Shown here: in pieces, positions 12,701 through 20,809 of the stretch | Layout of the letters: the number at the start of each line of letters is the position of its first letter | Position numbering within the stretch: the first letter of the stretch is position 1 | DNA from: Micrasema longulum | Lineage: Eukaryota > Arthropoda > Insecta > Trichoptera > Brachycentridae | DNA: 64,000 nt | NCBI GenBank assembly: GCA_022494885.1 | Contig: JAGVSM010003931.1 | Span: 62,001 to 126,000 of the forward strand | Direction: 5' to 3' | The notes under the pieces: model-generated | Told to the model about the DNA's origin: nothing | Databases searched by the model: none | The model's input: the letters and a program-made list of their open reading frames with translations, nothing else | Position numbers and translations under genes: made by a program

Positions 12701-13227
12701 CTGTTACTAACTCTTTTGGGTTGCATTGAAGCCAAAAACTAAAACCTCCTGCGAATGACGAGGATTCGGCTCATAAACTGACATTTTCAATCGAGAATAA
12801 CTTTATGATACGGACACCAAGTTTATTTTACACAATGTGTATGATCTATTTATTTCGACCACTACCTACCGCTAAAGCCATTTACAGGAAAACTGCGGAA
12901 GGAAACATGTACACCAAATAATTATTTAGAAGTAAAAGATCAAATACTTTTCTTACCCAAGAATGTAAAAATCTGGCAAAGGACGGTGCTTGTTTTCAAC
13001 TGATGGAAAGTCAAGGAGAGCATTTAGATCTTGGCTCGGAGAGTTTGTGGCAACATTCCACGTCGAAAGGTATATTCTGAAATCAATATCCGCATTACAT
13101 AAAGAATCAAGCCGATCGATCGCTTCGTTGCGACGAAAAAGAAACAAACAAACAGACAAACACACCTAAGGATTTACAATATAAGTATGGATCTATAAAT
13201 GTATGCAACTTACCTTAAGTTGTCCAT
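3585..13227 (-). CDS. INPP5K: inositol polyphosphate 5-phosphatase, INPP5K/SKIP-like (catalytic domain, 3' end missing)
   Basis: Six exons join in phase: 13227-13214, 13076-12957, 9387-9162, 7577-7402, 5837-5601 and 3738-3585, giving 309 residues. The product should remove the 5-phosphate of phosphoinositides or inositol phosphates, a Mg-dependent reaction at membranes. Catalytic-domain hallmarks occur in order: STWNVAT near the N terminus, FQEV (46-49), GNKG (121-124), NSHLSPHD (141-148), WLGDLNFRL (183-191), RPAWTDRIL (260-268) and SDHKPV (297-302). The catalytic domain starts almost at the first Met, as in INPP5K. That family carries a SKICH domain after it, which is not seen here; the frame stays open at the 3585 donor, so the gene continues toward or past the left edge. 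INPP5J-type relatives are an alternative. The introns are full of transposon fragments. Confidence 0.88.
3845..4240 (-). mobile_element. Penelope-like element, C-terminal ORF and terminal repeat
   Basis: The minus-strand frame 4240-3980 has HNSNTGLKVF, LDNLEILEILEI and INNQINNISFSPLL. These match the order of blocks at the C terminus of Penelope-like proteins, after the GIY-YIG endonuclease region. Immediately downstream (3890-3849) is a hammerhead-like core, as expected for PLE terminal repeats. The rest of the ORF is missing. It lies in the last recognised intron of the 5-phosphatase gene, same strand. Confidence 0.65.
3849..3890 (-). ncRNA. hammerhead-ribozyme-like core in Penelope-like repeat
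   Basis: Minus strand: TTGACGA, then an AAGC/GCTT helix with a TTGTTT loop, then GAAAC and TGGTCCG. A hammerhead needs CUGANGA, helix, GAAA. Here the first C is T, so the copy is probably decayed. Confidence 0.45.
4540..4865. other. GC-richer block of unknown nature in an intron
   Basis: Short overlapping open frames occur on both strands. No splice pair fits the 5-phosphatase phases, because exons 5 and 6 already join perfectly across it. I see no recognisable protein motif. It may be an old repeat or pseudogene. Confidence 0.35.
5084..5136. repeat. perfect 15-bp inverted repeat
   Basis: TTCTTCGGGTTAACT at 5084-5098 recurs as its exact reverse complement at 5122-5136, with a 23-nt spacer. 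It abuts the broken 5' side of the mariner fragment and could be a minimal foldback element or hairpin. Confidence 0.7.
5150..5575 (+). mobile_element. mariner-family transposase, C-terminal fragment
   Basis: The plus strand reads WFFHHDNAPAHTA, then PPYSPDLAPCDFFLF, a KRDTRGKRF block, LEGLKNIPISE, CFEQWKDRLQRC and GEYFEGD before a stop near 5504. These are the D34D catalytic-region and tail motifs of mariner transposases. The HDNAPAH Asp and the SPDLAPCDFF Asp are both present. The 5' half is missing and internal stops or frameshifts are present (TAA after VEVK). A GGGTCCCCCCTCGT stretch near 5551-5564 may be the terminal inverted repeat. It sits antisense in a 5-phosphatase intron. Confidence 0.85.
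5601..5837 (-). CDS. INPP5K: INPP5K-like exon 5
   Basis: A 237-nt exon between TTTCAG and AA|GTATGT, clearly richer in GC than its surroundings. It holds the catalytic WLGDLNFRL motif (Asp-Leu-Asn), a helical acidic region, and FPPTFKFEIGTSKYDE, the family's PPTYKF-type block just before the second motif. Confidence 0.93.
5905..6520 (+). mobile_element. Jockey/CR1-like LINE, 3' end
   Basis: A degraded RT tail (FENTRILRTLYNSLVRSRLE) is followed by an open frame at 6126-6428 with LKTRRNVYL and RLFHIPIYRTNL, the usual last residues of these ORF2 proteins. The copy ends in an AAATAAATTGAATTGAATT tail. It is antisense within the intron between 5-phosphatase exons 4 and 5. Confidence 0.75.
6780..7345 (-). 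mobile_element. RTE-like non-LTR retrotransposon fragment
   Basis: The minus strand gives LGLNVNTKNIQIM, then IEKVDIFKYF and VYITADGGLHKELSTRLG. These are the post-YADD blocks of RTE-type reverse transcriptases. Several stops and frameshifts are present. It lies in the same intron as the LINE at 5.9-6.5 kb, in opposite orientation. Confidence 0.65.
7402..7577 (-). CDS. INPP5K: INPP5K-like exon 4
   Basis: A 176-nt exon between TTTACAG and GA|GTGAGT. It codes GNKGAVSVRL and VNSHLSPHD, the substrate-contacting His-Leu loop, and ends TSNIMFH plus two bases of an Asp codon. It is too fragmented to appear as a long open frame but is unmistakable by motif. Confidence 0.92.
7600..8470. other. AT-rich intronic sequence
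   Basis: Intron of the 5-phosphatase gene. It holds GTGTGTTTATGTGT-type simple patches near 8085-8120 and 8393-8445 and a LINE-tail-like TTTATTTATTTTACAG near 7958. No exon seen. Confidence 0.5.
8480..8805 (-). mobile_element. LINE ORF2 C-terminal fragment
   Basis: The minus-strand frame reads RRTLSELCYLYKLLNNKVN, NLLSKINLNF and YLFHLPVCSTNY, the typical tail of Jockey/CR1-like ORF2 proteins. It is truncated 5' and lacks the RT core. Confidence 0.7.
9162..9387 (-). CDS. INPP5K: INPP5K-like exon 3
   Basis: Acceptor CTCAG and donor TGG|GTTAGT bound 226 nt. It contains FQEVKSQ with the metal-binding Gln-Glu, an FSDPW motif, the hydrophobic VKSIRLQGLLLLVL strand, and ends TRTGLGGMW. The next exon continues this directly as GNKG, the family's usual block. 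Confidence 0.92.
9645..10212. repeat. hairpin repeat family A, diverged copy (A1)
   Basis: The left half contains GTTTTGAGTATGTC, TCCCTAGGGAG, a GTGACCTGTCATTGCTGG block and GCGGGTGAGAT. The right half (10055-10212) carries the same middle block inverted (AAACCAGCCAATGACATG). The arms are well diverged and no target duplication is obvious, so this looks like an old copy. Confidence 0.7.
10950..11200. repeat. interspersed repeat family C
   Basis: The stretch around CGCCACTGTTCAGGCAAAA and GGAAAATTATGTTCTATAAG matches 48465-48545. Further parts match at 12650-12880. Unclassified. Confidence 0.5.
11893..12618. mobile_element. hairpin retroposon family A, copy A3
   Basis: It starts ACAATATTTTGAGTTTGTC and ends with a TTGTAATATGTTAATAATTAAT tail-type sequence. 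Direct repeats CAATAAACA (11884-11892 and 12619-12627) flank it. A head with CTCCCTGGGGAG is followed by arm sequence at 11964-12040, whose complement appears at 12541-12610. An internal inverted head lies at 12228-12310. Arm variants specific to this copy (ACATTTTAGAGAAGG) occur in both arms. Confidence 0.8.
12640..12880. repeat. interspersed repeat family C, second part
   Basis: TTGTAATATTTCCTTTC, AACTCTT and a CTCATAAA block match 48665-48760. Likely the other half of the family C copy split by the A3 hairpin element. Confidence 0.45.
12957..13076 (-). CDS. INPP5K: INPP5K-like exon 2
   Basis: Acceptor TTTCAG and donor GG|GTAAGA bound 120 nt. It codes IYLSTWNVAT through PDFYIL, the first strand and the TWN motif of the endonuclease/exonuclease/phosphatase fold. 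Confidence 0.9.
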
Positions 13228-13303
13228 TGCTTATGGAGAAGTACAACTTGAGTAATAGTGAAGTTATTTCATAATCCAGCCATGTTTTCAAGCTTTCTTT
13301 TAC
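13214..13303 (-). CDS. INPP5K: INPP5K-like exon with start codon (5'UTR plus 14 coding nt)
   Basis: A TTTCTAG acceptor at 13304 and an AAG|GTAAGT donor at 13214 bound a 90-nt exon. The ATG at 13227 sits in a good context (G at -3, G at +4), and an in-frame TAA lies just upstream. Coding begins M-D-N-L and leaves two bases (AG), which the next exon completes as Arg. The phase match across a 137-base intron supports this start. The rest of the exon is 5' untranslated, so at least one more upstream noncoding exon is implied. Confidence 0.75.
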
Positions 13304-13304
13304 T

Positions 13305-13984
13305 AGAAATAAATATAAAATAGAACACATAAATATCATGAAACGTTTATTACTTTTGAGATAATTTGTCATATCAGATAAAAAGCTAGTATTTTACAAA
13401 GAAAAATTAGATAAGAGTTTGATTGTAGTTTTTAGATTACAATTTACAGTAGTAGTCAAATATTACTTTATAAAATAGAATGTTTCGACGGATATTTTAA
13501 CAGAAATTCATTTTAAGATAGGAATACATTCGAACATTAAAATAAACAAAAAATAACCCAACAAAGACATGGCCTGTGCGTGCGTATACGTCATTTATGT
13601 TGCGAAGTCGGCATAAAAATTAAAATATAATATAATGTATGTAATTGCATATAGTATGGGAGTTAAGGCATTTGCAGGGATTATATCAAAAATAATAATA
13701 GTAGTTTATTTCTGTAAAAAGGCTGAATGCTGCAAACTTAATTTCACCATGTAAACAAAAAACTGTTTTATTTTCAATATAAATATAGGAATGACTAATA
13801 AAAAAAACGAAAATAATAAATTGAAACAAAATTAGAGCAAAATTTAAAAAGTTGCAGAGAAAATAAAATGGTAAGGAATAAAAAAAAAAAAATTGGCTGG
13901 TTCAAGCGAGGTTTGAACAACATATCTGTTCTTTCCAACCGCCTTTTAAGATATAATTCATTAAGGATAAAACTTCTCTTATCA
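13305..13984. other. AT-rich 5' region upstream of the 5-phosphatase first coding exon
   Basis: No coding exon or clear promoter element was found. A further 5'UTR exon and the transcription start are expected to the right. Poly-A runs occur near 13880-13893. Confidence 0.4.
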
Positions 13985-14238
13985 TAATTTCTCTATCTGC
14001 ACCTAATAGAGCATAGGGCACTGTATTGGTACACCAATTGCAGCGTATCTTGATCATTTTTGTTACATGAAGGTAAAGTGATCAGTCTTACGCTTCAGGT
14101 ACCAGTCGAGGGACTATGAAATATCCTAGCGTGAAAACACCCTTTTCGATAAATATTTCATATCAACCATGTCGGGAATCGAACCCGAGACCTCTTGCAT
14201 GGTAGGCAAACGCGTCGACCATTACACCACGAGGCCAA
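13985..14238 (-). mobile_element. tRNA-derived SINE
   Basis: On the minus strand a tRNA-like head (A box TGGTGTAATGG; B box GGTTCGATTCCC) is followed by a body with GATATGAAATATTTATC. The body and GGTGCATAGGGCAC-type tail match the plus-strand copy at 58685-58940. The B box is intact, so polymerase III promoter function is conceivable. Confidence 0.75.
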
Positions 14239-14325
14239 CACAACCAGGGACTGTGAAATATTTTGGTGTAAAAATACCCGGTCAAATAAATATTTAATGT
14301 CAAACGTGTCAGGAATCAAAACGGC
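14239..14325 (-). mobile_element. partial second SINE copy
   Basis: ACCAGGGACTGTGAAATAT, AATAAATATTTAATGTCAA and a decayed B box (GTCAGGAATCAAA) repeat the body of the adjacent SINE in the same orientation, so two copies lie head to tail. Confidence 0.55.
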
Positions 14326-14329
14326 TGAG

Positions 14330-15715
14330 AGCACAAGGTGGAATTCCTGTAAACACAACACAATACGAAAATTTGTATTCGATTCGAGAGTTACTAAATA
14401 CAATAAATGTGAAAAAAACATTTTTTATACATATTAAGAAGTATTTAGAGCAGATTATCACTCTTTTTCAGAATCGACAGATGATTATTCTCACAAAATA
14501 AATCATTCAGTGCCTGCCTGACAAAGGCTTCACAAGTAACAATGACTCAAAGTGATCTAAGTAAATACCGCTTAATTACAATTGTAAAGAATCCAAGGTT
14601 GCTGGTTTACAGCTGAACAAGTGATAAAAACACTAACGCGGTTAATGGTATTGCGAATATTAATGAGTTAGACCATATATATATGTTTATAAATATGAAC
14701 TGTGATGGCTATTACCTTACATATAGGGGCTAACTGTAATATATGTATATACACACACAAATCAGGCGTATTTATCAGACAAGATCGAATAAGTGTAATT
14801 TATTTTTCCCTCGTAGGTACAGCAAATCACAAATCCATTGGAATTAAACAGATTTAGAGTTTTTCAAATGCATACACTTTTGTAAATCATAATTTTAATG
14901 CACCAAAAAACAGTTAATCATGACTTCATAACTGAATTTAGATATTACGGCTTCGTCCCGAACTAAATTACACCAAGATTCCTATAACGTGAGGTGATCA
15001 CCTTGAATATTATTTCAAATACATAGTTTTTTCCTCTTACCTAGTATATAATACTCAAAACGAGTAATACACAAACGTATTTTATCAAAAAATGAACAAT
15101 AATTTCCTTCTTGGTTTATAAATACAACATTTCATAGGTAGGAGCTAGATAAAACTTCGTGCTCCACTTAATATACGTGTCCATTTAATTTGTTCTAACA
15201 CATAAATATTACATACCGTAAGAAACTGTCAAATCGAGAAACTAAACTATTTTGCATTTACAGCAGCCACGAAATTTGTCGATGTGAAATGACGTCAATC
15301 GCATTCATTTACGATTCAAAACAAAACGTGACAGCTAAATATATACTATAATTACAAAATCACCACAAAATTCCACTCACGCATCTGACTTTCAAAACAT
15401 TCTTCATTTGACAAATTGATTATAAACATGAGATATGCGTATTGTTGTGTAGTTTTGTCATTTTATTAGGGAAAATTTTTCTACTGACTAGCAACATTAT
15501 AAATATTATTTTTTGGTTGGCTGCCTGTAAAGCAATTCTCTATTTGCGTTGTTGGTGAACTTGACTGCTGACAAGGTTCACTAGTACACCTTTTCGTTGG
15601 CGCTCACCGCTCGCACAAAACTAGTGATGAAAATATTCGAATTAATTTACTAATCGAATGATGAATGAAATAATCGAGTGAACGAGTTGAATGAATCATT
15701 CATTTCCGGTATTCC
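14330..15715. other. intergenic AT-rich sequence
   Basis: No gene recognised. The stretch at 15540-15625 is GC-richer and could be near the start of the minus-strand 5-phosphatase transcript, but I see no convincing TATA/Inr pair. A TCGA-rich patch lies at 15635-15690. Confidence 0.4.
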
Positions 15716-15719
15716 ATAG

Positions 15720-16055
15720 ATAATGCTCGGATTACAAAGGGGTAATTATTCCTATTTTGAAATAGAGCAATCTCTTAATCTGTCTTCATTGGAGAGACGT
15801 AGAACTGAGATGGACCTTATATGCATTTTCAAAATACTTAATGCTTTAAGTGATGTCCCATCTCTATTGCAATCAATTTCTTTTCAGTTCCCAACCGTGT
15901 CACCAGAAGTCAAAATCTGCTATTTATAAAATCTTCTAAGAGCAACTTTAGTTTTTATGCCCCAATGTCCAGAATGTGTAGATTAGTCAATTCATCACAT
16001 GACTTGGAATTTTTTGGGATAGATCTTCCGGCTTTTCGTTGATCTCTTCGCGACT
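15720..16055 (+). mobile_element. LINE ORF2 C-terminal fragment
   Basis: Plus-strand frame with LERRRTEMDLICIFKILN and LSDVPSLLQ, then after a frameshift RSQNLLFIKSSKS and MCRLVNSSHDLEFF: the standard end of Jockey/CR1-like ORF2. It interrupts a TCGA-rich region. Confidence 0.7.
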
Positions 16056-16089
16056 AAACAGTGTGGGATGAAGTTGGATTGGCATGGTT

Positions 16090-16835
16090 TAGCTCAAAGT
16101 TTACCACCGCTCATGCCGCGATTTTGAAAAAGTTATGGTTAAAATCAGTTTTTTGTGTATAATTACGTCCCTGAAGGTTTTATAGAAAAGTGCGCAATAA
16201 AATGCGCCTTTTGGTAAAATTACGCTATTTTACATCCATTCCGATAAAAGTATTATACAGGCGATAGGTATTACAAATATTTTAAACAGTGTACATTATA
16301 ATATAAAAATAATTTAATATTACATAATGCTACTTTAGGTTAGCCTGCTTAACGAGGCCTCAAGTTCTCAGCGTCTTAGACCTCCGCTGCTAATTTAGTT
16401 GGTAGTTCATGTCACAACTACGAGGTGCGAACCTGACTTGTTAGGAACCACAGGAGCTGGCATCTGACCGAGATGCCTGGAGGATCTTTGTGAACACCAT
16501 ATGCTCCAACTAGGTAGCGGACATGGAATGATGATGATGATGATGATAATGATGACTTTTGGTAGGTCAACTATTAAACAATTAGTAAAAAGTTAATGCA
16601 AATAGCGCTTTTCCGCTATTTTGATAAAATCTATTTGATGGTCAAACGTGTATCTTGGAAAGTATTGATCCCACGAAAAAAAAAATATCACCATTTTTAA
16701 GTAAATTTTATTTTCTCAGACTTTTGTTTATTTTTTTTCTATAAAGCCTTCAGGGACTTAATTATACACAAAAAACTGATTTTAAGCACCGTTTTTTCAA
16801 AATCGTGGCATAAGCGGTGGTCGTTCAAGGTAACA
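16090..16835. mobile_element. MITE with about 90-bp terminal inverted repeats
   Basis: 16115-16185 (CAGTTTTTTGTGTATAATTA, GTCCCTGAAGG, TTTATAGAAAA) recurs inverted at 16738-16815. The outer parts (CCACCGCTCATGCC / GGCATAAGCGGTGG) extend the arms. A SINE-like segment lies inside. Confidence 0.7.
16330..16555 (+). mobile_element. SINE-like insertion with (GAT)n tail
   Basis: A GC-richer segment ends GGAATGATGATGATGATGATGATAATGATGA, here shown as GGAATG plus seven GAT-type units. That is the tail of the tRNA-derived SINEs in this window. The head is decayed. It is nested in the MITE at 16.1-16.8 kb. Confidence 0.5.
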
Positions 16836-17184
16836 AATTTAAAGTTTTACTAAGGACCCTATGTTCACCGATCCTGTTAAGTTTCAAAACATAATAACCC
16901 TTTTTATAAAAAAAGTGAAAAAGTACACACCGAATGACCTTGAACGTCTAACACTTCTAATAAATCTCGACAACAACCAGATAGATTTAAACCTGATTTT
17001 TGCAGTCATGTAAAGTGTCCTAAAACAAAGCTACTCGTAATTGTAATATCTTTGAAAAATAAAAATAAGTACGTCAAATTCGTTTCTTACCGAAAAATAC
17101 CGTAAAATATCGAAAAATACTGTATTTTACCAAAATCTGGTAAAATTCCCGTAAAATACCGGGGTAATTTTACCACCTTGAATC

Positions 17185-17400
17185 TCTACTCGAAACCCAT
17201 TCCGAATTGATGTTTCGATTGTCTCGAAATGTCATGTCCGAATTCATATCTCGATTGTCTCGGAAAACCATTTCGATTGAATTCACTCGAGATATCTCGA
17301 TTATTTTTCGTCAAGTCCGAGTGAACTCGATTAATTGTAAGTATTTCGAAATGGTTCGATCTTTTTAATAATCCAATATTTCAACTTTTTTATTTCGATT
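17185..17400. repeat. TCGA-rich cryptic simple sequence
   Basis: Many spaced TCGAT, CTCGA and TTTCGA words on both strands, unlike the flanks. Related in style to 15635-15690. Function unknown. Confidence 0.5.
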
Positions 17401-17798
17401 AATCCCACCGTTACTTCTGATTCTGAGGGGTTTCGGATGATTTTGGGTTGACGGTTGACGGGTTACATTTTGACAGGTCGTAAAAGTGCGTTTAAAGTTC
17501 TGAAAACGTAATTAGTTTATTTCGTAGTTTTTATGTGGCTTAATTTTGAAAACAGATAAATTGAATTGAGGTCATTTTGAAAATTTTATAGAAAAAGTAA
17601 GACATTATTGACAATATTATGACGCTTGTTGACACTTGCATGAACTCTTATTTTGAGTTAAGCTCTGTTGTTTTACCAAAGTTTCTTTCTTTTCATTGAA
17701 AATATAAATTAAAATAACTGGCCTTGCAAATAATTCCTGCAATTTTGCTTTTAACCTAATGTGTTTTAAGTGTATGTTTGGGGTGATTTTAGGACACA

Positions 17799-18011
17799 AT
17801 GGGAGGTTGTAAGTGCACTTATAAGGGTTGTAGCAGATCCAGCGATTCAGTGACGCATTTTTTCCACTACCCCGTAAGAGACGAAGAAAGATGCCTCTTC
17901 TGGATGCAGAATGCTCAGCGCCTTGAGTTCAAGAGTCTCACCAAAAGCCAACTTGCAAATAAAGTGATATGCCAATATCACTTTAAAAATAGTATGTTCA
18001 TGAATTATAAG
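17799..18011 (+). CDS. THAP gene exon 1
   Basis: 71 codons, ending AAG|GTAAGG. It codes all four zinc ligands of the C2CH module (Cys6, Cys11, Cys58, His61). Confidence 0.87.
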
Positions 18012-20809
18012 GTAAGGTATTAATAATTTGACCTTAACTACAGTCAATTTATCCGCGTCCGGGCAGATTGAAAATACAGTTCTTTGTGTAAATTAGAGCC
18101 AGAGTCCTGGACGAGTGCTTTCGACTTGTTTGCTATTTTCAGGTAAAACTTCTAAAGCAAGAAATTGAGTGGAGATATGTCCACCTTATAGTGTAGTGGT
18201 TGGTGTCCTGGTCCATAAAAAGTCACAATTTTTATAAAATGACAATTTTTAAACATCTTCTACAGATTTTGATTTGATGTATTTTTTCTTAGCCGTTTTC
18301 CCCTTTGAAGTCATTCATAAATAAATAAAGTTTACATTGTAAGAATACATTGTTTTTAATTTTGTACCGCCAATGGATGAGAAAGTCAATTGCAGCGCGG
18401 AAAACCCAGGCTTAAGAAACATTTAATTATACAAGGTATTACAACCGGAACATAGAACTGAATATGGAGTACATATTATTAAATTTGAAACCAAGTAAAT
18501 CAATAGAATTGATTGATTTGGTGTTTATTTTGTAGAACTCCATATTTAAACTTATAATATTAGAAATCAAACACTTGGTTTTTTCAAAACCATTGGTTTT
18601 TCCCTCAATTCTGATTAATGTACATGCTATAGTTCATAAGATTATTTTTATTTTCTACTTAAGTACCTTGAATTATAAAACTATATAAGGACATTCAATC
18701 CATCTAATCTTCACATTCATTTGAAAATGCCCCAACAAGGCGAAACAATTGTCACAAAGTTTTTGTTTTTGTATTTTTTATACTTGTAAAAATAAAATAA
18801 AAGTTCAGTAGACACAAATCAGTGTTTGATTTCTAATATTATAAGTTTAAATCAATAGAATCATGATTTCCATGTTTAATTCTATTTAATATAACATACC
18901 AATTGAGGTCAGCGGCAGTAGATTTGTTTTTAACTTAAGTATTTCTCACGCACATTTCCATAAGATTATTTTATGCACCTTTGTACAAAACAACACAATC
19001 ACAACTATGTTTTGAGTATGTCCAAAAGTTTGCAGACAGGCTGGATTTTTCTGCCTTCTGCCTAGTGGGTGAATTGGTTCAGCTGGACGAATCTCACCCA
19101 CATGATAAAGGTTTCAGCTCTTTTACTTCACAAACAGATGGAAGAGTTAAGGAAATGTAGACGTTTAAACATAGACAGAATGGCGAATGTCACACAGTGT
19201 GTAAAGTGGCCACTTAAACCAGCCAACGACAGCTCATAAGCCCCACTTCCATATTCCCATCTCAAACATGTTTTCCCTTTCTTGTAACAAATTTATATCT
19301 AAACAACCACAGTTTGAATTGTGACAAGTAAAAACAAATCATATTTAGTCGTATGATTTTAGAAAAGGAAAAAGTTTTACTGAAAACTTGTTTAAGTTCA
19401 TAGAAAACTGCTGTTTTTGTAATGTAGAATTGACAGAAAATAATATATTGTTTCCATATGTTTTTTATTGGATGAAATGTATATGGCTACCAATAATACA
19501 GCGAACCTTGGAAAAATAATTCATGTATTTTTTACTGTTTCGCAACTAGTTTTGAAAAACATTTTATAGATTGACTTCTCGCCTTTCCGGTTGTTAATAC
19601 AGCGAGTCCATAATCTTGGATTTTTAACATTTTTAGCATGACCGCCTCGTGCCGAGAGCAGTACCGGGACTCATGCCGGATGAACCCACCAATCCACTTG
19701 TAAAGTACGAATGTTCCGTGTCGCCCACAAAACAAACTGATGTCCAACCTCCTGTCAAAGAAGATTCCATTATGTCAGTCAATATGTCTCCTATATTAGG
19801 CTTGTCTTTCATTGCCCCGCCAGAACGCAGATCCAGGAATGTGTCTTCCTATGTTGAATTGTTGACGAGGAAAACGAGAGGCAGACAAACTGTGATTGCC
19901 AATGAAAAAAATCATAATTCCTCCACTAAAAAAGATGTCAAAATATTTCCAAACAGGTTACCAGATCACGTTTTGGAAAATGTCGATCCTCTCCAGCTGG
20001 ATAGTTCTCTTATTATTGTTGATAATGCCCCCGCTTTGGAAATGAACATTCCGATTCCTGCTCATAATCTTACCGAAAAAACTGCCTCTGAACAATCTGC
20101 GAATCCTGAAGCTGACAATTTATTCAAAACTCCTCCGAAAAAGTTGAAAACCTCCATTCCCATAAGCCCCACTTATACAATTTCAAAAAAAAGACAGAGT
20201 CAATCGCCAGTTTTGTACACAATTGGGCAATTAACGCCCATTTGTAACACAGAAAACCAAAATGGTGTTTTTAATATTATCTCCAATGAAACGATCACTT
20301 CTCCCAACCCGCAAATTTCTACATTAAATGATAAAGCTGCTCAAGTTAATATTATCAACAAACAGTTACTTCTTTACAATCAACAAAATGATATTTATGA
20401 AAAAAGAAAAAAGAAAAATTCTCAGACTAAAGTAACCACCGTGGAAAAAACATCTCCCATTCCTCCTAAAATTGTAGCAGTTGATGCTGAGAATGACGAT
20501 TGCACATTGCCACCGGCAGTAACTCATCCTAATTTGCTTAAAACTAACTCTCCCGCCAAAGATGTACCGATCACCGAGTGCATAAAATTGATAAACAAAA
20601 ACTCAAAAGAAATTTCTGAACTGAAAAGAATGCTTCTCGCTCAGAAAACAGATAAGCGGAGCATATCAAAATCAAGACTTAGTAGCAAATCTAGAAAAAT
20701 ATCTAAATCATATTTATACGCCCAAATCGTGCCTTACCTCAGTCCGGAGCTGGCGAAGAAGGTTCATAAGGAGATGTTCCCAAATTTATTTAGACGAAAA
20801 ATACAATGA
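17799..20809 (+). CDS. THAP-domain (C2CH zinc finger) protein, two exons, 461 aa
   Basis: Exons 17799-18011 and 19637-20809 join at phase 0. The N terminus is a THAP DNA-binding domain: Cys6 and Cys11, FFHYP with the conserved Pro25, Trp35, Cys58 and His61 (ICQYHF), then RLVPRAVPGLMP (74-85), which supplies the AVP-box ending. The remainder is low-complexity, rich in Ser, Pro, Lys and Asn, with basic patches (PKKLK, EKRKKKNSQ) that may be nuclear signals. A predicted heptad helix lies around residues 380-405 (ECIKLINKNSKEISELKRML), as in many THAP proteins that dimerise. The end reads LSPELAKKVHKEMFPNLF. It is probably a nuclear DNA-binding factor; the target is unknown. The ATG has A at -3 and G at +4. 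A domesticated transposase origin is possible, but no transposase domain remains. Confidence 0.85.
18515..18860. repeat. hairpin element with perfect 31-bp arms, in the THAP intron
   Basis: 18544-18574 and 18822-18852 are exact reverse complements (ATTTAAACTTATAATATTAG start). The loop carries a hammerhead-like core at 18721-18755. A similar element is at 24388-24545 and a looser one at 51.5 kb, suggesting Penelope-type terminal repeats. Confidence 0.75.
18721..18755 (+). ncRNA. hammerhead-like core
   Basis: TTGAAAATGCC, loop CCAACAA, GGCGAAAC, then AATTGTCACA. The GCC/GGC helix replaces GTC/GAC in the relative at 51.6 kb, a compensatory change. The GA box is degenerate. Confidence 0.4.
19010..19290. 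repeat. hairpin repeat family A, copy A4
   Basis: TTTTGAGTATGTCCAAAAG, GAATCTCACCCACATGATAAAGG, CACACAGTGTGTAAAGTGG and CCACTTAAACCAGCC match the family in one orientation only. No second arm, so this is a single-arm or truncated copy. In the THAP intron. Confidence 0.7.
19637..20809 (+). CDS. THAP gene exon 2
   Basis: The acceptor TTTTTAG at 19630-19636 opens the frame HDRLVPRAVPG. The long frame runs to a TGA at 20807-20809. The AVP box here completes the finger begun 1.6 kb upstream. Confidence 0.87.
   Translation, partial: HDRLVPRAVPGLMPDEPTNPLVKYECSVSPTKQTDVQPPVKEDSIMSVNMSPILGLSFIAPPERRSRNVSSYVELLTRKTRGRQTVIANEKNHNSSTKKDVKIFPNRLPDHVLENVDPLQLDSSLIIVDNAPALEMNIPIPAHNLTEKTASEQSANPEADNLFKTPPKKLKTSIPISPTYTISKKRQSQSPVLYTIGQLTPICNTENQNGVFNIISNETITSPNPQISTLNDKAAQVNIINKQLLLYNQQNDIYEKRKKKNSQTKVTTVEKTSPIPPKIVAVDAENDDCTLPPAVTHPNLLKTNSPAKDVPITECIKLINKNSKEISELKRMLLAQKTDKRSISKSRLSSKSRKISKSYLYAQIVPYLSPELAKKVHKEMFPNLFRRKIQ

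Noticed and set aside
14160..14240. tRNA gene on the minus strand
   Set aside because: A and B boxes are present but it continues into a SINE body shared with other loci, and a full cloverleaf is not evident.
17847..18047. minus-strand frame opposite the THAP exon
   Set aside because: Antisense shadow of a well-supported exon.
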